Positions 32,091-45,059 of a DNA stretch of 64,000 nucleotides are shown here, piece by piece. Both the position numbers and the translations under genes were made by a program. Location: assembly GCA_941918925.1 (NCBI GenBank), contig OW799234.1, positions 131,854,895 to 131,918,894 of the forward strand, in the 5' to 3' direction. This DNA comes from Phyto melanocephala. Lineage: Eukaryota > Arthropoda > Insecta > Diptera > Rhinophoridae. The notes beneath the pieces are model-generated. The model ran no database searches and was not told the origin of the DNA. It saw only the letters and a list, made by a program, of their open reading frames with translations. Position 1 is the first letter of the stretch; the number at the start of each line of letters is the position of its first letter.

Positions 32091-33161
32091 ATTGAAAGTA
32101 GGGTGATCGACTCGGTTTTACAACCGATGGAAAACCCGGTTTTTTCCTCTTTCAGCTGGCGGTCTTTTCTAAATGTTGATTTTTCGAATATCGAGTACAC
32201 CGGTTTTTTTTATCCAAAAAATCCGGTTTTTTATTTTTTTAGTTTATTTTCATATATTTTTGTAACCAATCGTACCAAAGTATATTTAGTATGCGAAAAT
32301 TAAATAAAAACTATTAAGAAATTGTAAGAAATTTAGTTGTTGTATAAAAAACAAATGTAAAATAAGAAAAATAATTAAGCTTAAATATTATTTTTTTATA
32401 GGATATAAACTTAACGTTAAAAGTTAGAGGTAATTGAAGCATAAACTTAGCTGATCGATTACTTTTAGGTAAAAGGTGTAGTTACCGACCAATAATCCGT
32501 CCTTCCAGATCCTAATTTTAATTAATGGCATTGAGTGTCTGTCAACTTAAATTTCAATTAAACTATCGAACAAACTAGTTTATGCCTATATGTGTATGTC
32601 TGTCAGGGGTATAAGAAAGTATTTTTAAAATTAAGTTTTAAAGATTTTCTCTCTAGCCTTTAAAATGTATTTCAAATTACAGAAATCATTTCAAACAAAA
32701 TACGTTAGTGCATATTAGTTTAAAAGATCTATTTAATATTTAAAAAATGTACCGAAGGAGAAACAAAAATTTATAACAGTCTTATAAAAAGTCTTAATTA
32801 TTTATGTATTAATTTATTGTATTTATTTATTTAACTAGTAAAGAGTACCTTTTGTACTTAAATTCAACTAATTAAAACCAAATGAGTCAACTGCATTCAT
32901 GTCAGTTATTGCGTAATTGTGCAGCCAAACGTATATAAACTGTAAAAATTTCATATTTAGATATAATTTTTATTAAAACTTTTTTTACAATATTTTTTCT
33001 TTTTTTTTTAAGGAACTATATTTTATATATTCGAACCGGTTAACCGGTTTTTTTCCCAATTTTCAATATATCAACCGGTTTTTTTTTTAAATTCTAAATT
33101 TCACACTATTTGAAAACCGGTTTCTTAAAAAAGTCGGATAATCGATCACCCTAATTGAAAG
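32091..33161. mobile_element. Non-autonomous hAT element with 8 bp target duplication
   Basis: The element at 32099-33153 has inverted ends TAGGGTGATCGA on both sides. It is flanked by an exact 8 bp direct repeat ATTGAAAG (32091-32098 and 33154-33161), the hallmark of hAT insertion. Subterminal regions on both sides carry many copies of ACCGGTTTTT or its close variants (about 32133, 32198, 32221, 33036, 33044, 33074, 33114), probably transposase-binding sites by analogy with other hAT elements. No transposase motif was seen in the 1055 bp, so it would rely on an enzyme from elsewhere. Confidence 0.9.
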
Positions 33162-33360
33162 TAAATAAATAAATATTTTAAGAATATGAGAGAATATGAA
33201 CATGAAGAAAATGTCATTTGATAAGAATGAAAGAAAAATTTACAAAGAAATGATATGCTTCCCTTTTTCTAATTTCATTAAATTGTAATAGTAGTTTCAA
33301 ATTATATAAGAGTAAAACGATAAATTAAAAAAAATATATTTAAGAAAAATTTATTTGAGA

Positions 33361-33557
33361 GCAACACATATGGGCGTAACTACTCCATTCTGGCAGTGCA
33401 ATGCCCAATTGTTTTTGACAAGAATTTCAAAAAAATAACCACTTACATTTAATATAGATATAAAATTAACTCAGTTTAAGCTTTTGCCGCAAAGCAAAAA
33501 GTTTTTAGGCTTTTGCCACCCTCAAAATACATTTGTAGCTACGCCATGGGCAACACA
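33361..33557. mobile_element. 181 bp hAT-type MITE with 8 bp target duplication
   Basis: The segment 33369-33549 lies between exact 8 bp direct repeats GCAACACA (33361-33368 and 33550-33557). Its ends share an inverted GGCGTA(A/G)CTAC motif a few bases in. The TIR is short and imperfect at the outermost bases. The hAT assignment rests mainly on the 8 bp duplication. Confidence 0.7.
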
Positions 33558-33769
33558 AAAATTTTGGTTTAAAATAAATTTTGTTACAAATACTACAAAT
33601 TGTCATGACTTTAGAAATAATTTTTTTGTTTAAATAGCGAAAAACATCTTCAAGAATATATTTAATAATTTTTTCATTGATGTATTTTTATTTTAAATTT
33701 CATATTTAAGAGGTTTTCCATAACATCTTAAAAAATTGGTGACTATAACGCTCGAATTTCTACCACAAT

Positions 33770-33804
33770 GTTCGGCACGGCCGAATGAAGCGCTCTTACT
33801 TGTT
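33770..33804 (-). repeat. Rep-A head remnant
   Basis: TTCGGCACGGCCGAATGAAG then CGCTCTTACTTG is the inverted Rep-A head. No body or tail is attached. Confidence 0.65.
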
Positions 33805-33809
33805 TAGTG

Positions 33810-35370
33810 GTAAGTCTCTCTATAGTGTTATTTATATATGTAAGTTAAAAAAATGTATTATAAAACGAATTAAACGAAAAAGTTTTTAAAATTTTAAACC
33901 CCACGATTACTTTTGCCCCACCGTGTATTTTGTCATTCATTTGGATAATGTAATTACATGGAGAACTAGACGCCTTTAAGTGAATCAATTAATTTTAAAA
34001 CAATCTGCTAAACAGTAAGAAATTTAAAACAATTTTGTTTCTTTTTTGTTAAATACTTTTTATTAATTAACTGTATTTTTTATAACATAGTAATTCAACC
34101 AATTATTTGTAAAAATAAAAGAGCAATAAACTTATAGCTTAAAACTACAAGCTTTAATGATTAAACAAAAAATTTAAAACTATTTTTGAATTAAACTATT
34201 TTATGACCAAAACGTGGTTAATTAAAGAATTAATATCCTTAAAAGTTAAAAACTACAAAAATCAATTCCTCTTTGTCTTTCAACATTACAAAAAACACGT
34301 TTTAATTGTCGAAATAGCTGCGGCAACAACTGTACGCTTGTAATAATTAAAAATGCGCTACTTGCAACTCGCCACAACATATTTAAAAGTGTGACCCTCT
34401 TTTTTTTTCTTTCAAATTGAATACATGTTGGCTGTTACGGTTGACTAAACTTTTTCGTTAATATTTTTTTAAACAACAATAAACTTAAATAATTTGTCAC
34501 ACAACAACAATAACTAAAACAATTTAAATAAGCAACTGGTCAACAATATTGGGGAAAAAAGTAATACTTTTACGACGACTACAAATGTTTTTTTTGGCAC
34601 TCAGGCAACCAGGCCGTTCATTGGACTTGGGGCCTGCAGATGGTTGCCGACAGCAAACAAGCTTTTAAAATCAATGAAAGAATGAAATTTTAAACAAAGC
34701 ATGAATTAAAACACGTTTATGTTATAAAAAATAATAATAATAATAAAAACACTGGTACATTTTGTTTAAATAAATCAAATTACTGCAGTTGTGTGAGTTT
34801 GAACGTACACGTTGAAAACATTAGAACATGGGAGGATTTATGGTTTGACAGACATGGTAATTATGTTGTTGCTGCTGTTGTATGTACTCACTCTCGACTT
34901 GCTGTAATAACACTTTTTTAAGCCAACAATTAAAACAACAACTGTTTATTGCGAAAAATGTGCTACGAGTGATTCTCTATTAACAACCAAAACAAAATTA
35001 TGAATATTCATTATGTTAGTATTTACCTAAAAAAAACAACATACATACTACACTCAAATAAAATTGTAAATAAAATTTGAGTTACTAGCCAGGCCCTAAA
35101 TATTAAAATTTCTATGTAATATTGTTCAAAGGCTTATTAGAAAGGCATAATACATGAATCTAAAAAGGGGGATAGATTTTTAATAACTCTGCATACATAG
35201 AGATAGATGAACGTGAAACTCGACGTAGTTAAAAGTCTTATAATAGACAAAATATGCAAAAATATATTTAAAAAAAAATTAAATTTCTTTCGTTGGTTAT
35301 CGCATCACTTAAGATTTTGTTTTTTAATGTTTGTTATTGTCCACCTTAGGTTTGTACGGAAAGAAAAATG
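33810..35370. other. A+T-rich stretch with one G+C-richer patch
   Basis: About 34598-34665 is clearly richer in G+C than its surroundings (CAGGCAACCAGGCCG, GGGGCCTGCAGATGGTTGCC), but it shows no open frame or RNA fold that I can name. Elsewhere nothing was recognised. Confidence 0.45.
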
Positions 35371-36110
35371 TACTATGCCCACGTTCACGCCTACTTTTTA
35401 GTTTAACTAAAATCGAAGAACAACTGACCGATTTTCTTATTCCTTTTTAAATAATCTATGAAGCTCAAGAATGCTTCAAACAGAATTTTTTTATTTTAAT
35501 TTTCATACAAAATCAAAATTTTTTGTGATATTTTCACTTTACTGCAATACCTTAAGTCTTTAAAATTCGCAACTTGTTTAGTTAAGCTTAAAATTAGCTG
35601 GAAAAGAACAATGGGCGTGGCCATTCAATATAAACCAAAAACATTTTGTAAGATATCTGGAAAACAATTTCTTCTACAGTCTTAAAACTTTGTCAGTACG
35701 ATCTGAGCAGGGGAAGCAAAACCCCCCATACAAAAATCCATTATATGATTTATTTCAGGAACAATAATTGTTACAGTTTTTAATTCAAGTATTAGACATT
35801 TTAATAAAAATTGTACAATTTGTTCAAATAAATGGATAGGATCAAATGAGGGGGCGATGTGCCTCCCATATAAAGAAAATATATTTAGTGGCATATCTGC
35901 ATAATTATAATTTTTGATGGCTTTAAATTTTGTGTAATTGACTACGCTATTAATTTATTTTTTCGGGCGCAAAATAGATAGGATTAGAGCCGAGGACGTG
36001 GTGCCCCCATACAAAAAAAAAACTTTGATGCCATTTCTAGGGCAGCAAAGCGGACCGTGCTCTGCTAATATAAAATGTTTATTCGATAAAAGTTATAAAC
36101 GCCTTAAGGT
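35370..36110. repeat. Degenerate repeat region with recurring CCCCCCATACAAAAA-type motif
   Basis: Three related stretches begin at about 35697, 35835 and 35977, each with TAGGAT or CGATCTGA, a G-rich stretch, then TGCCTCCCATA, TGCCCCCATACAAAA or ACCCCCCATACAAAA. Spacing is about 140 bases. The left side has GGGCGTGGCCA. It looks like a diverged dispersed repeat with internal tandem units. The small frames here are not genes. Confidence 0.4.
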
Positions 36111-36119
36111 TTCCACTTA

Positions 36120-36500
36120 ACACTTATGCAAAACACTCAGAAATCGAATTTGAAATTATATAATTTAAATAATAACAGTCGAATTTTGACAGCTTATCTA
36201 CCACTTGCACTTTGTTCAGAACCATATTTTATAACTTAATAAAATTGAGCGTCACAGTACGAAATTTTTTTTACAAAATACGGTTGCAACATTAAATTGT
36301 AAATTTTAGTTCTTTACAACATATTCTTACTAATAGTGGAGGAGCAATATACGTGGCAGCCGGAAAACATTAAAATTTTTAAACTTTTTCTACTCGCCGC
36401 TTAAGACAACTTAACAGCTAAAAAACTGGATACCGTCCACAGCCGCTTGACATGTACATTGGCCCTCCACAGATCTGCAACTTGATGCTGACAAAGTTCA
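36120..36500. other. Unannotated stretch
   Basis: Possibly the lost left part of the mariner fossil M7, but no motif or inverted end supports this. Confidence 0.4.
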
Positions 36501-37537
36501 ATTGGTACAAGCTCTGAAGCCTAGTAACTGTGCATAGCAAAACAGTTCGTTAAAGGCTCAATTCATTGTCACCACAAACACGGCACCGTAAGAGATGTGC
36601 TTTAAACCGATAGACCACGCTTAATTCGCACTGCGGTAAATATTGAACGTATAGAGCCATAACGAAACAACCGAAACATCTATTAGGAGGCGTTCTGTTA
36701 AGCCAGGAATGGCTCGATCGTCACTGTGGTGCATTTGAACAAAAATTACTTTTATTTCCATATAAAAAGCAATTGATGTAAGAATTTAATCCATCAGATC
36801 ATCGGCGACGTCTAAATTTTGCAGTTAAATTTTAACATTTGGCCAGAAATGAAATTAACTTAATTGAAAATCTGACTATGAGTGATGAAGATCATTTGCA
36901 TTTGAATGGTTTGGTTAATAAGCTGTAGATTTCGAGATTTTGAAAATTCAAACGCATTTTATTAAAGACCCGATTACATGTACATTAGGGTGTGGCATTA
37001 CATCTTACAATATCATTAAGCCTTTTTTCTTTATGGAATGAGGAAGTGTTGTAACCAAAAATGGAGAACAGTATCAGTTTATGATAGGAGCATTTTTTAC
37101 GTTATGGTTTCGAAAACAGACCTAAGGTGTGGTTTTCACAGGATAGAGCCACTGCAAAAACACAATTGCACTTTAAGTCAAAATTTGGAGAGAACAAGTT
37201 CCAGAAATTTTTAAATTAATCATATAGCGCGTGCGCCAGATTTGTCAGCACCCAACTATTTTCTTTAGGATTAAGCCCGAGACGATTTTTGAGCTCGAGG
37301 TCAATATTGTTGCAGAAATTCGAGCGCTACAACTACAACTACAATGCTTTAAAACCAGCCCATCATTGCAAAACTGAAACCGGTGATCATGGTTATTTAG
37401 GTCAGATTATTTTTCATACTTAATGGGAAAGATTTACTTTTTGTACTTATATTTTATAAAATTATGAAAAAATAAAAAACACATATAAACAAAAGTTATT
37501 AAATTTTTTAATCCCATGTGACTTTTAGCTCACCCTG
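36500..37537 (+). pseudogene. DD41D-type mariner fossil (M7)
   Basis: Frames on the plus strand give TTETSIRRRSVKPGMARSSL near 36675 (end of the DNA-binding region), then SDEDHLHLNGLVNK near 36880, corresponding to FSDEAHFHLNGFVNK with the first catalytic Asp. From about 36966 the frame reads KDPITCTLGCGITSYNIIKP, FFFM, a stop, and GSVVTKNGEQYQFMIGAFFT. Later pieces are unclear. The right end CACCCTG is followed by TA (37538-37539). The fossil at 40170-40745 on the minus strand belongs to the same subfamily. Stops and shifts are frequent. Confidence 0.65.
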
Positions 37538-37544
37538 TACAATG

Positions 37545-40150
37545 GAAAACGGTTAAAATATAAACTCAGACAATCCTTTAAGATAATCACAAGCTTAGCG
37601 TTCAATCGTCTTTATTACTTAAGCTGCAGCCGCTTTATGTATCAGCATTTTTTATCTTAGAAAAGTTGTTATAACTCCTACATAACCGAATTTTATGTGA
37701 ACCGTGCGCTAAAGTGCAAATCAAGCTGTAAACATATTGCCAAAGTTTATGGAATTTTATTTGTTTTTCTTTGAGTGTATGTTAAAAAGAAAATGTAATA
37801 ACAGTTTTGTTTGCCGCACTATTAAAAAGAATTACCGAGCAACCAAATTTTGTAAAATCTAGGTTTAAAGTATTGAACTTTAACAAATAAGGGATATTTC
37901 AAAAAGTTGCGTTTCCTATTATTGGATGATGAAGGCCACACCCTAAGAAAATCCACATCCCTGCTTCAGTTGATCGACAAAATTATTAAACAAATGTTTT
38001 TTTATTTTTTTTTATTTAAGCAATCGCATGTCATTTAACAGTATTAACGATTTTCTTTACGAGAGTTACCTTTATTTAACTATTTGGTAACAAAACACCA
38101 AATGCAAAACACATCTTTTAAAAATGTACTCGTACGTTAATGACTTTAACAACTTGTAGGGTAGTGAAACTACTATTCTATGTCGTGTGCATTTAATGAC
38201 TTTATGCTTGAGTGCAAGGTATGCATCATAGCAGGAAATATTAATGATTTATTAGAAATAATAAATGTTAGTTTGTGTAGGACAAATGGTCAATATTGTT
38301 TTACATACGTATGTTCAATTAAATACTCTTTAACGGCGGGGGTTAAAAAAATCAAAAAAAAAAAAAAAGTCGTATACACAAATATTTGGTAAAAACCAAT
38401 CCCTTGTTTGATTTGGGTTTTAAATAAAAGAAATGCATTTTTTATTTAGTTAAAATAAAATCCTTTTATAGCTCTGAAGGGGTGTAATATATAAGTGTGA
38501 GCGTTTGTAAATATTATTTTTAAAAGAATTGGAATTGGAGAGGAAAGTTCTATTGATTTTAATTTCAACCAGAGTTTTAATCACGTTTCCATTGCATTAT
38601 TAATTGTTAAGAAACATTTATTAATACAGTTGTATTCATTTACAACAAATACAAAATGAAACCACAAATCAAAAAAAAAAAGATTTTTTCTTTTTATAAA
38701 CAAAAGCTTTCCTTTTTACAGAATTTTTATTTCAGACAAGAGACCCATTAAACCTCATATTATTAATAACCTCATTACCCACTATAGTTATCTGAAATAA
38801 TAAGTAGACAATTATTTATTTTTAAATGTGTACGTGTTATTCACTCATGAGGCATTTCCAAAGAGATTCCATATTCCTTTTCTTCCTATAAAAATAAAAA
38901 AAAACTCATGGTTTATTTGTTTTTTTTTAACTGTTGAAGTTGTCATGACAACAAACGTAACCAAACATTTGGATTGCCATAGCAAAATTCAAATATTTGT
39001 ACATTATTGGCAATAGCTACGTCACTGCAGAAATTTAAATGAAATATATTATCTTCCTAGGACGATTAACAATACCGTTTTTGTTCAAGAATTAAATCTA
39101 AAACGAAATAAAATAAAATATGCGTCATGTTTTATATGTTCGAATCATACACTCGAGGAAAAAAATTAGTATTTTAGAGCGGCAGACTTGTTGCCGCTTA
39201 TCTCGGGTTTATTCACATAGAAAATAGTCGGCTGCTGGCAAATCTGGCGAACTCACTAGCCAATTAATTTTCGAATTTCCGGAAATTATTCGCTCTCTAC
39301 AAATTTTACTTAAAAGTGCCATTGTGTCTTGTGTGGACAGCAGCGTTGCCAATTTTTTTTAGCCATTTTTAAATTTTTATTTGCTTTTGTGGGATTTTGG
39401 TTACAAAGCAACATTTAATAGAAGCCGTAAGCAACAAAACTTGCAAAATGAATAAAAAATATCCCCAAAAGAAGAGAGTGGGCTAGAAAGCAAAAAAAAA
39501 ATAAAGAATGGATAAGCGAATGCAAAAATTCAGAAAAACATTCTGCAAATATTGTTAATGCGAAACAAAAGCTGAATTTTGTATACTGGACGCTCACATA
39601 AAAACAAACAAACAAAAAAACATCTCAACGCAGATGGAAGCAATGCCGGTACAAATCTTTTGCCTTTCAAACCGATTTATATGAAAACTTTGCAACAGGA
39701 GTCATATTTGTGCATGTTTTTAGTTTTAATAAATCATTTGAGATAAGTCTGTAAAAATCAATTTCATTGTCCCTCATTAAAACTGCATAGAACCGAATGC
39801 TCTAGGTATTAAATCAGAAAATAAAATTCATAATCAGATTTCAAATTCTTATCTTTATGTTTGCTGGGTAACTCGCTCACCTGCACAACCGCATTTTAAG
39901 CTTTGGCTTAATATGAATAAAACTTAATTGATTATTTTAAATTTGACTTAAAGTCAGTATTAAACTAAAGTTATTTTTTTAACAGCTTTCCTTTGTATTT
40001 TAATTGAATTTTTATTTAAAAATAATTTACGGAATAATTTCACTTGCTGTCAATACTATCTGAGTGTATGTAAACAATACATGTTTAAAAATAAAAACTG
40101 AGCGTTTTTAATTGTAACAAAATCTCTTTTTTAAAGCTCTTTCTTGTATC
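37545..40150. other. A+T-rich stretch, nothing recognised
   Basis: No element ends or coding motifs are supported. TTTGCTGGGT at about 39861, preceded by a weak CTGCATAGAACC match, faintly recalls the 18104-18496 element and its relative at 1-240, but no left end was found. Confidence 0.45.
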
Positions 40151-40169
40151 GAATTAAGCCTTTTTTGGT

Positions 40170-40745
40170 CACCAAGGATTGGCAACACTGGTGGGCAGTC
40201 ACTCTATTCTGCAAAAACCACATCTCAGACCTGTTTTCAAGAGCAGGACACAAAAAAAATGTTCTATCATAAACCGATACCTCTCTCCATTATCGGTTAC
40301 AGCACGACCAATTATTGCGGTGCAATTGGCATTGATGAATGCCTCTTGGATTTTCAGAACCCAAAAACCCACAGTTGTGCTTACTGACAATGCATACAAA
40401 TGAAAATGATTCGTAAATCCAATTTAAGCGTAATCAAATTTTTAATAAATTTAATTTAATTTCAGTCTAATTGTTGAAATTTAACTGCAAAATTTGGACT
40501 TGCCCACGGTTTTTAATTGTTACATCAATTGATTCTTATATACGTCGAAGTGTCTTGCGAGCCATTGCTTGCTAAGCAGAATGCCTTCTGGTAGATGTTT
40601 CTGGTGATTCGGTGACAATTTTATCTACACGTTCAATATTTTTCGCAGTATGAGTTAAACGTGGTCTACCGATTTGGGGCAAATCTCTTGCGGCGCCATG
40701 TTGGTGATGGCAAAATTCGTTTGCCTTCAAATAGTTGATCGCTGA
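40170..40745 (-). pseudogene. DD41D-type mariner fossil (M8)
   Basis: On the minus strand, about 40725-40560 reads HHQHGAARDLPQIGRPRLTH, then TAKNIERVDKIVTESPETST and RRHSA, the linker and second DNA-binding helix of a mariner transposase. About 40400-40190 reads AIIGRAVTDNGERYRFMIEH then FF, followed by a degraded EMWF block. Between them part of the catalytic domain is missing. It resembles M7 (36500-37537) in both segments. The plus-strand frame at 40179-40403 is the antisense shadow. Confidence 0.7.
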
Positions 40746-40749
40746 TTTA

Positions 40750-42030
40750 AGTTATAAAATACAATTATTTATGTTCTTTGTTTAGTTGTGAATCTCTCCA
40801 TTATTTATTCTCCACATGTTGTTGTCACAGTCTATGCAGTTATTGAAGTCGTAGTGGTAGAACATATTTTCAAAATTTACAACAACTACAATATAAACAA
40901 AATACAACATTTTGTCATATTTAAGATGTTTTCGACATCCATAAAATCAATCTAAAAATACCACTACTTTTCGACACGACACCTAAAATAACACCGAATA
41001 TTTAAAGTATTCAGACAATGAGGAGTTAAGATTAACAAATTTTTATGAGTGTAAAAATAAGCTCGGTGTGAGATAAACTTTGCAAAGAAAACAAAAACAT
41101 TGTACCTAAATATGGAAAATTTTGCAACTAAAAACGAAACACAAACAAACAAAGCATGCGTTTTGATCTTAAGTATGAGTAATTCCTTGCTTTTTACTGT
41201 CATTTGAATCATATTAAAAAGCTACTGATTCATCAGGACCGATAAACAACCATAAAAAATGCTATTGTTTACAGAAAAATATTAAAAAAAAAACTAAAAC
41301 AATTGTTTTGAAAATATGTACAAACATATGAGTGTATGTACTTTATGAAAATTAGTTTCACTTTTAGATTAATAGAAATAAATTAATAAATATTTTTGTG
41401 CAATAACAGCTGTCATTTAAATTAGTTTTTGTCGCATTTTTTGGTCAATTTATAATCACATTTACATGGAGCCGAACAAACATTAGAGAAAGACAGACAG
41501 ACGTATAGACAGAACCTCAAATGTACAACAAAGTGTACATATGTTTGCATGTACATATGTAGTTATAAACTACTGCTGTAACAAAAAATAATTGAAGGTT
41601 TCCTTTTTCTATACAATTGGTGATTCAAACAACATTGTATGTACACATATGCATTTTCCGTGATGTGATGTTCAACTAGAATTTATTCTTTTTTTCAAAC
41701 ACAAGAGTAGAGATATAATACGAAGAAGTTGGTTTTTTGGTTTCCATTGTTTCCTGTTTTAATGCTAGTCATCTTATTAACAACAGCATTTTACATTTTC
41801 TGGCACATGTCAAACATTATACAAATATTAAATGCAAATAAACAGTTGGGGGACAAATAATAGCACATTAAGTACAGTCCAGGGCATATTAATTTATCAG
41901 GTAGTCATAATTCGTAAGCTGATTATTTCTTTCTACACTTATTTTAAACTTTAGCTGTCAAAGCGCATAGATTGAAAAAATATTTTTCTCTTCTCTTATA
42001 TCAAATGTCAAACTTCATATATACATGCAG
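40750..42030. other. A+T-rich stretch with short simple repeats
   Basis: AGACAGACAGACG lies at about 41498, and several GTACATATG strings are near 41535-41560. No element or gene was recognised. Confidence 0.5.
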
Positions 42031-42044
42031 GACAGATACCGAAG

Positions 42045-42478
42045 CAGACCTCTTCCATTTGACGGGACCCTTTTTGAACCCCTACGTTCCTCAGCGATTA
42101 CAAGAATACCGAAGAGGTTCGCACCACCACTGGCTTTTACTCTAGACTAATATAACTGATGATTATCTACAATCCTTATCACAGCGTCCTTCGTAAACGC
42201 TTGAAAATGTCACAGACTAATTTCCCCTTTACACTCACATCCAATGTATGCTCGCTGGTGGTACTAAATATGCTGCCAGCTAATGCCGGACACTCGCATA
42301 TCATATGCACCGCCGTCTCAGAAATCTCAAGGCACATTCTGCAAACAACATCCACCACAACTTTAATCTTGTGCAGATGATATTTAAAGTTACCATGTTC
42401 TGTGACCAGAGCAGTTATCCAGCCTAGGTTACTCCAATTATATCCGAGAACCTTAACTGCATTCCTGCCCAGAGGCAT
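42045..42478 (-). pseudogene. 3' fragment of an RNase H-bearing LINE
   Basis: The minus-strand frame (42478 to 42179) contains WITALVTEHGNFKYHL, CRMCLEISE, VHMICECPAL and SEHTLDVSVKG, homologous to residues 105-175 of the LINE ORF at 22629-23183. Downstream on the same strand the 3' UTR is also shared, with the CTGAGGAACG and GGGACCC blocks. The fragment lacks RNase H and has diverged from the 22.6 kb copy, so the two are separate insertions. No target duplication was identified. Confidence 0.75.
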
Positions 42479-42479
42479 A

Positions 42480-43140
42480 CATTAAAAACAAACAAAAATT
42501 CTCTCCAAACTGCTAAACACTGATAAACAAATATGCCTTAGTATAGTCCTAATGATATTCAGTTGCCGTTTAAACGTAGTTAAGGCTAGATCAAACATTT
42601 ACAAAATATTTATTAAGTCAGGAGTTTCTCTCATTTTCTTTACACAGCTGTCAATAGTTGATGCATGAATTTGTTGCATTATACAAACGTTTGTATGTAT
42701 GTATGTAGTTTTAATTTGTATATAAACATGCTAAAAGTATATTCTTCTTTCTGCCTTTTATGAATTGACTTTAAAACCCATACAAAAAATTTACAGATAC
42801 ATTTACAGGTCTTACGCACATTCTATGACATGATTTTTTTTTTATTTACTTTGTGACATTTTCTTACATACAAAGACAAATCAACATTTAATAATAAACC
42901 TTTTAACATTGACAGACGCATGAACTGTGGTTCATTGTATGTATTGGTGGTAGTGGTATGTATGAATTTCAGATTAACAATAGAAAATAAAAGTCAATAT
43001 TTTAAATACTAATTAACAATTGAGTATTGTGGGTATAATTAGACATTTTTATTATGAAAGTCCCATTCAAAAGATTTGAATATTTAATTGAATTTTAAAA
43101 GGGGAGAAGAAAAATTGTGGTATGTTTGGTTTGGGCCTAT
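42480..43140. other. A+T-rich stretch, nothing recognised
   Basis: GTATGTATGTATG at about 42692 is the only simple repeat noticed. Confidence 0.5.
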
Positions 43141-43144
43141 TGTT

Positions 43145-43704
43145 TTAAAAAAATTCAGAATCATACATCTTAGTTTGTCAGTTGTATTACGTTTTAAATT
43201 TTGAATATACCGAAAAAATACACTGCGCGGTATAAATTTTCGTACATTTTGATCTATAACTCCTTTCCTTATGCATAGATTTAAGCAATTTTCAGGAGAA
43301 AATATTGTTTCTACTCAGGAAATATATATTCGAAGTTTCATGACTCTACGTTGAGTTTGGACACAATTGCATTTTATTCGATGTTGGAAGGACATGGTTT
43401 TTTTGACTTACTCTTGCATGACGAGCTATAACTCTCTTCCTAATATTCTGATTTAGCCCATTTTCAATACCAAACAAACCTTGTGTATGAGAAATATTTT
43501 GGCAAAATTTTAGCCCCCTAGCTTTTTCGGTCAGACCTTTATCGTGCTTTCAACAGACGGACGGACATAGCAAGATCGTCATAAAATGAAACTACGATTC
43601 AGAATATATATACTTTATGGGGTCTAAAATGGATATTTCGATGTGTTACAAACGGAATGACAAAATGAATATACCCCACTGTTTCTTGGTGGCGGGTATA
43701 AAAA
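43145..43704 (+). repeat. Rep-C repeat, 3' part only
   Basis: The sequence follows the last 560 bases of the 23947-26072 copy closely: CACTGCGCGGTATAAATTTTC, CTCCTTTCCTTATGCATAG, CGTGCTTTCAACAGACGG, GACATAGCAAGATCG, ATGGGGTCTAAAATGG and GGTGGCGGGTATAAAAA. The head and the GTGGGCGT array are absent. Confidence 0.75.
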
Positions 43705-44009
43705 TAGTTTTCTTTAAAAAAAAATTTTAAAACAAGTATGTAAAGATGTTTAAAAAATAAAGGTTAGTACGTAACAATGTTGCTTCCTTTAGTTGATTAG
43801 GCTTAGGCGGCCGTTAAGCAATGTCCGTCAAATTTGCTCAATTCACAACCTATCGTAAGAGTACTTTAACATATTAAAATGATACGATATAAATAAGCTT
43901 TTCCGTTTCTGGTGTACTAAAGCCGTGGCGATCATTTTAGTTTCACGTAACTGTGTAAAACAATTTTAAAAAGGCGTTCGGCACAAATAAAATTTGTCTT
44001 TTAAAAATA

Positions 44010-45055
44010 CACCCAACTCTTTTTTTACACGGTTTCTTTTTAAACGGATTTGAAGTTACACGGTTGAAAAATAATTTTTTTTTTTGTAAAAAATTTTTAA
44101 TCTAGTACGGTTTCAAAATCAATGCCTTGTAACTATGTTTATTTTTACCAGACTTGGCACCATTGCTGAAATGAACATACATAGTAGTAACTGGGAAATC
44201 CCCTTATTCGATAACTCTTACCTACACATTTTGTTTGCGTGATATTTACATAAAATATTGCACAATTAAAGTGTTAAAAGTTTATTAGCTCGCAATATTT
44301 TATCAATTGTTCGTGCTATCAATTAGATTTGAACATTTCTGACCTTAATAAGTTAAAAAAGGTATTTTATCTATCAATTTTTAGTTAAGCTTTAAAAATA
44401 AAATGTTTGCCTTTACTAACAGTTAACAAAATGTCCAAAATTTCAAAGATTCGTAAAAGGCAAGCCATTTCTTTAGAAGTAAAATTAAAAATCTTGGGAC
44501 TGTCAAATTGATGATGTCGACGAATCAATGATAGATAAGCCTTTAGATGATAATTGTCTGATTGAATTAACAACAGATGACGGCAAAACTGAGAACCATA
44601 ATAGTGATAATGACGAGGAGACCGAAATGTGTCAACTAACTGCTAGTTTAACTGATGACGGTCTTACATTTGGTATAAGTATGGTGAATCATTTCTTAAA
44701 AAATTATCCTAATATGGAACGTGCCCTGAAATTTGAATGAGATATTAATTGTATGGCTGGGTATAAAAAGTTGTACATATAAAGAACTTAAAAACCCAAA
44801 AGTTTAACTTTCTATAAAAGATTTTTAAATAAAAAGTCGACGGCATACATACATGCATATCTGAAATTTTGTAGCTTTCAACATTTTTTACACGGTTTTT
44901 CGAAATAAATATAGTTCTTTATTACATATTACACGGTTTTCAGATGACATGGAACGTATCCCCCATTTTACTATAGAAACCGCTTGTTTTTTACACGGTT
45001 TTTTTTACACGCATTTCTGAGGAACGTATCTACCGTGTAAAAAAAGAGTTGGGTG
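44010..45055 (+). mobile_element. pogo/Tigger-like element A, internally deleted
   Basis: Perfect 24 bp inverted ends start CACCCAACTC and end ACACGGT, flanked by TA at 44008-44009 and 45056-45057. Subterminal copies of TTTTTTACACGG recur on both sides (about 44021, 44890, 44990). At 1046 bp it retains a helix-turn-helix fragment and an acidic tail of a transposase gene. Confidence 0.9.
44431..44740 (+). pseudogene. pogo/Tigger transposase remnants (N-terminal HTH and acidic C-terminal tail)
   Basis: ATG at 44431 opens MSKISKIRKRQAISLEVKLK then ILGLSN and a stop at 44511. This is the start of the CENP-B-type helix-turn-helix DNA-binding domain of Tigger-like transposases. Immediately after, in another frame, DDVDESMIDKPLDDN and an acidic, Asp/Glu-rich stretch ending MVNHFLKNYPNMERALKFE runs to a stop at 44740. 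This resembles the acidic C-terminal tail of the same protein class. The DDE catalytic domain between them is deleted. No functional product is expected. Confidence 0.75.
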
Positions 45056-45059
45056 TATG

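Noticed and set aside
42159..42380. 73-residue plus-strand frame
   Set aside because: Antisense of the LINE fragment on the minus strand.
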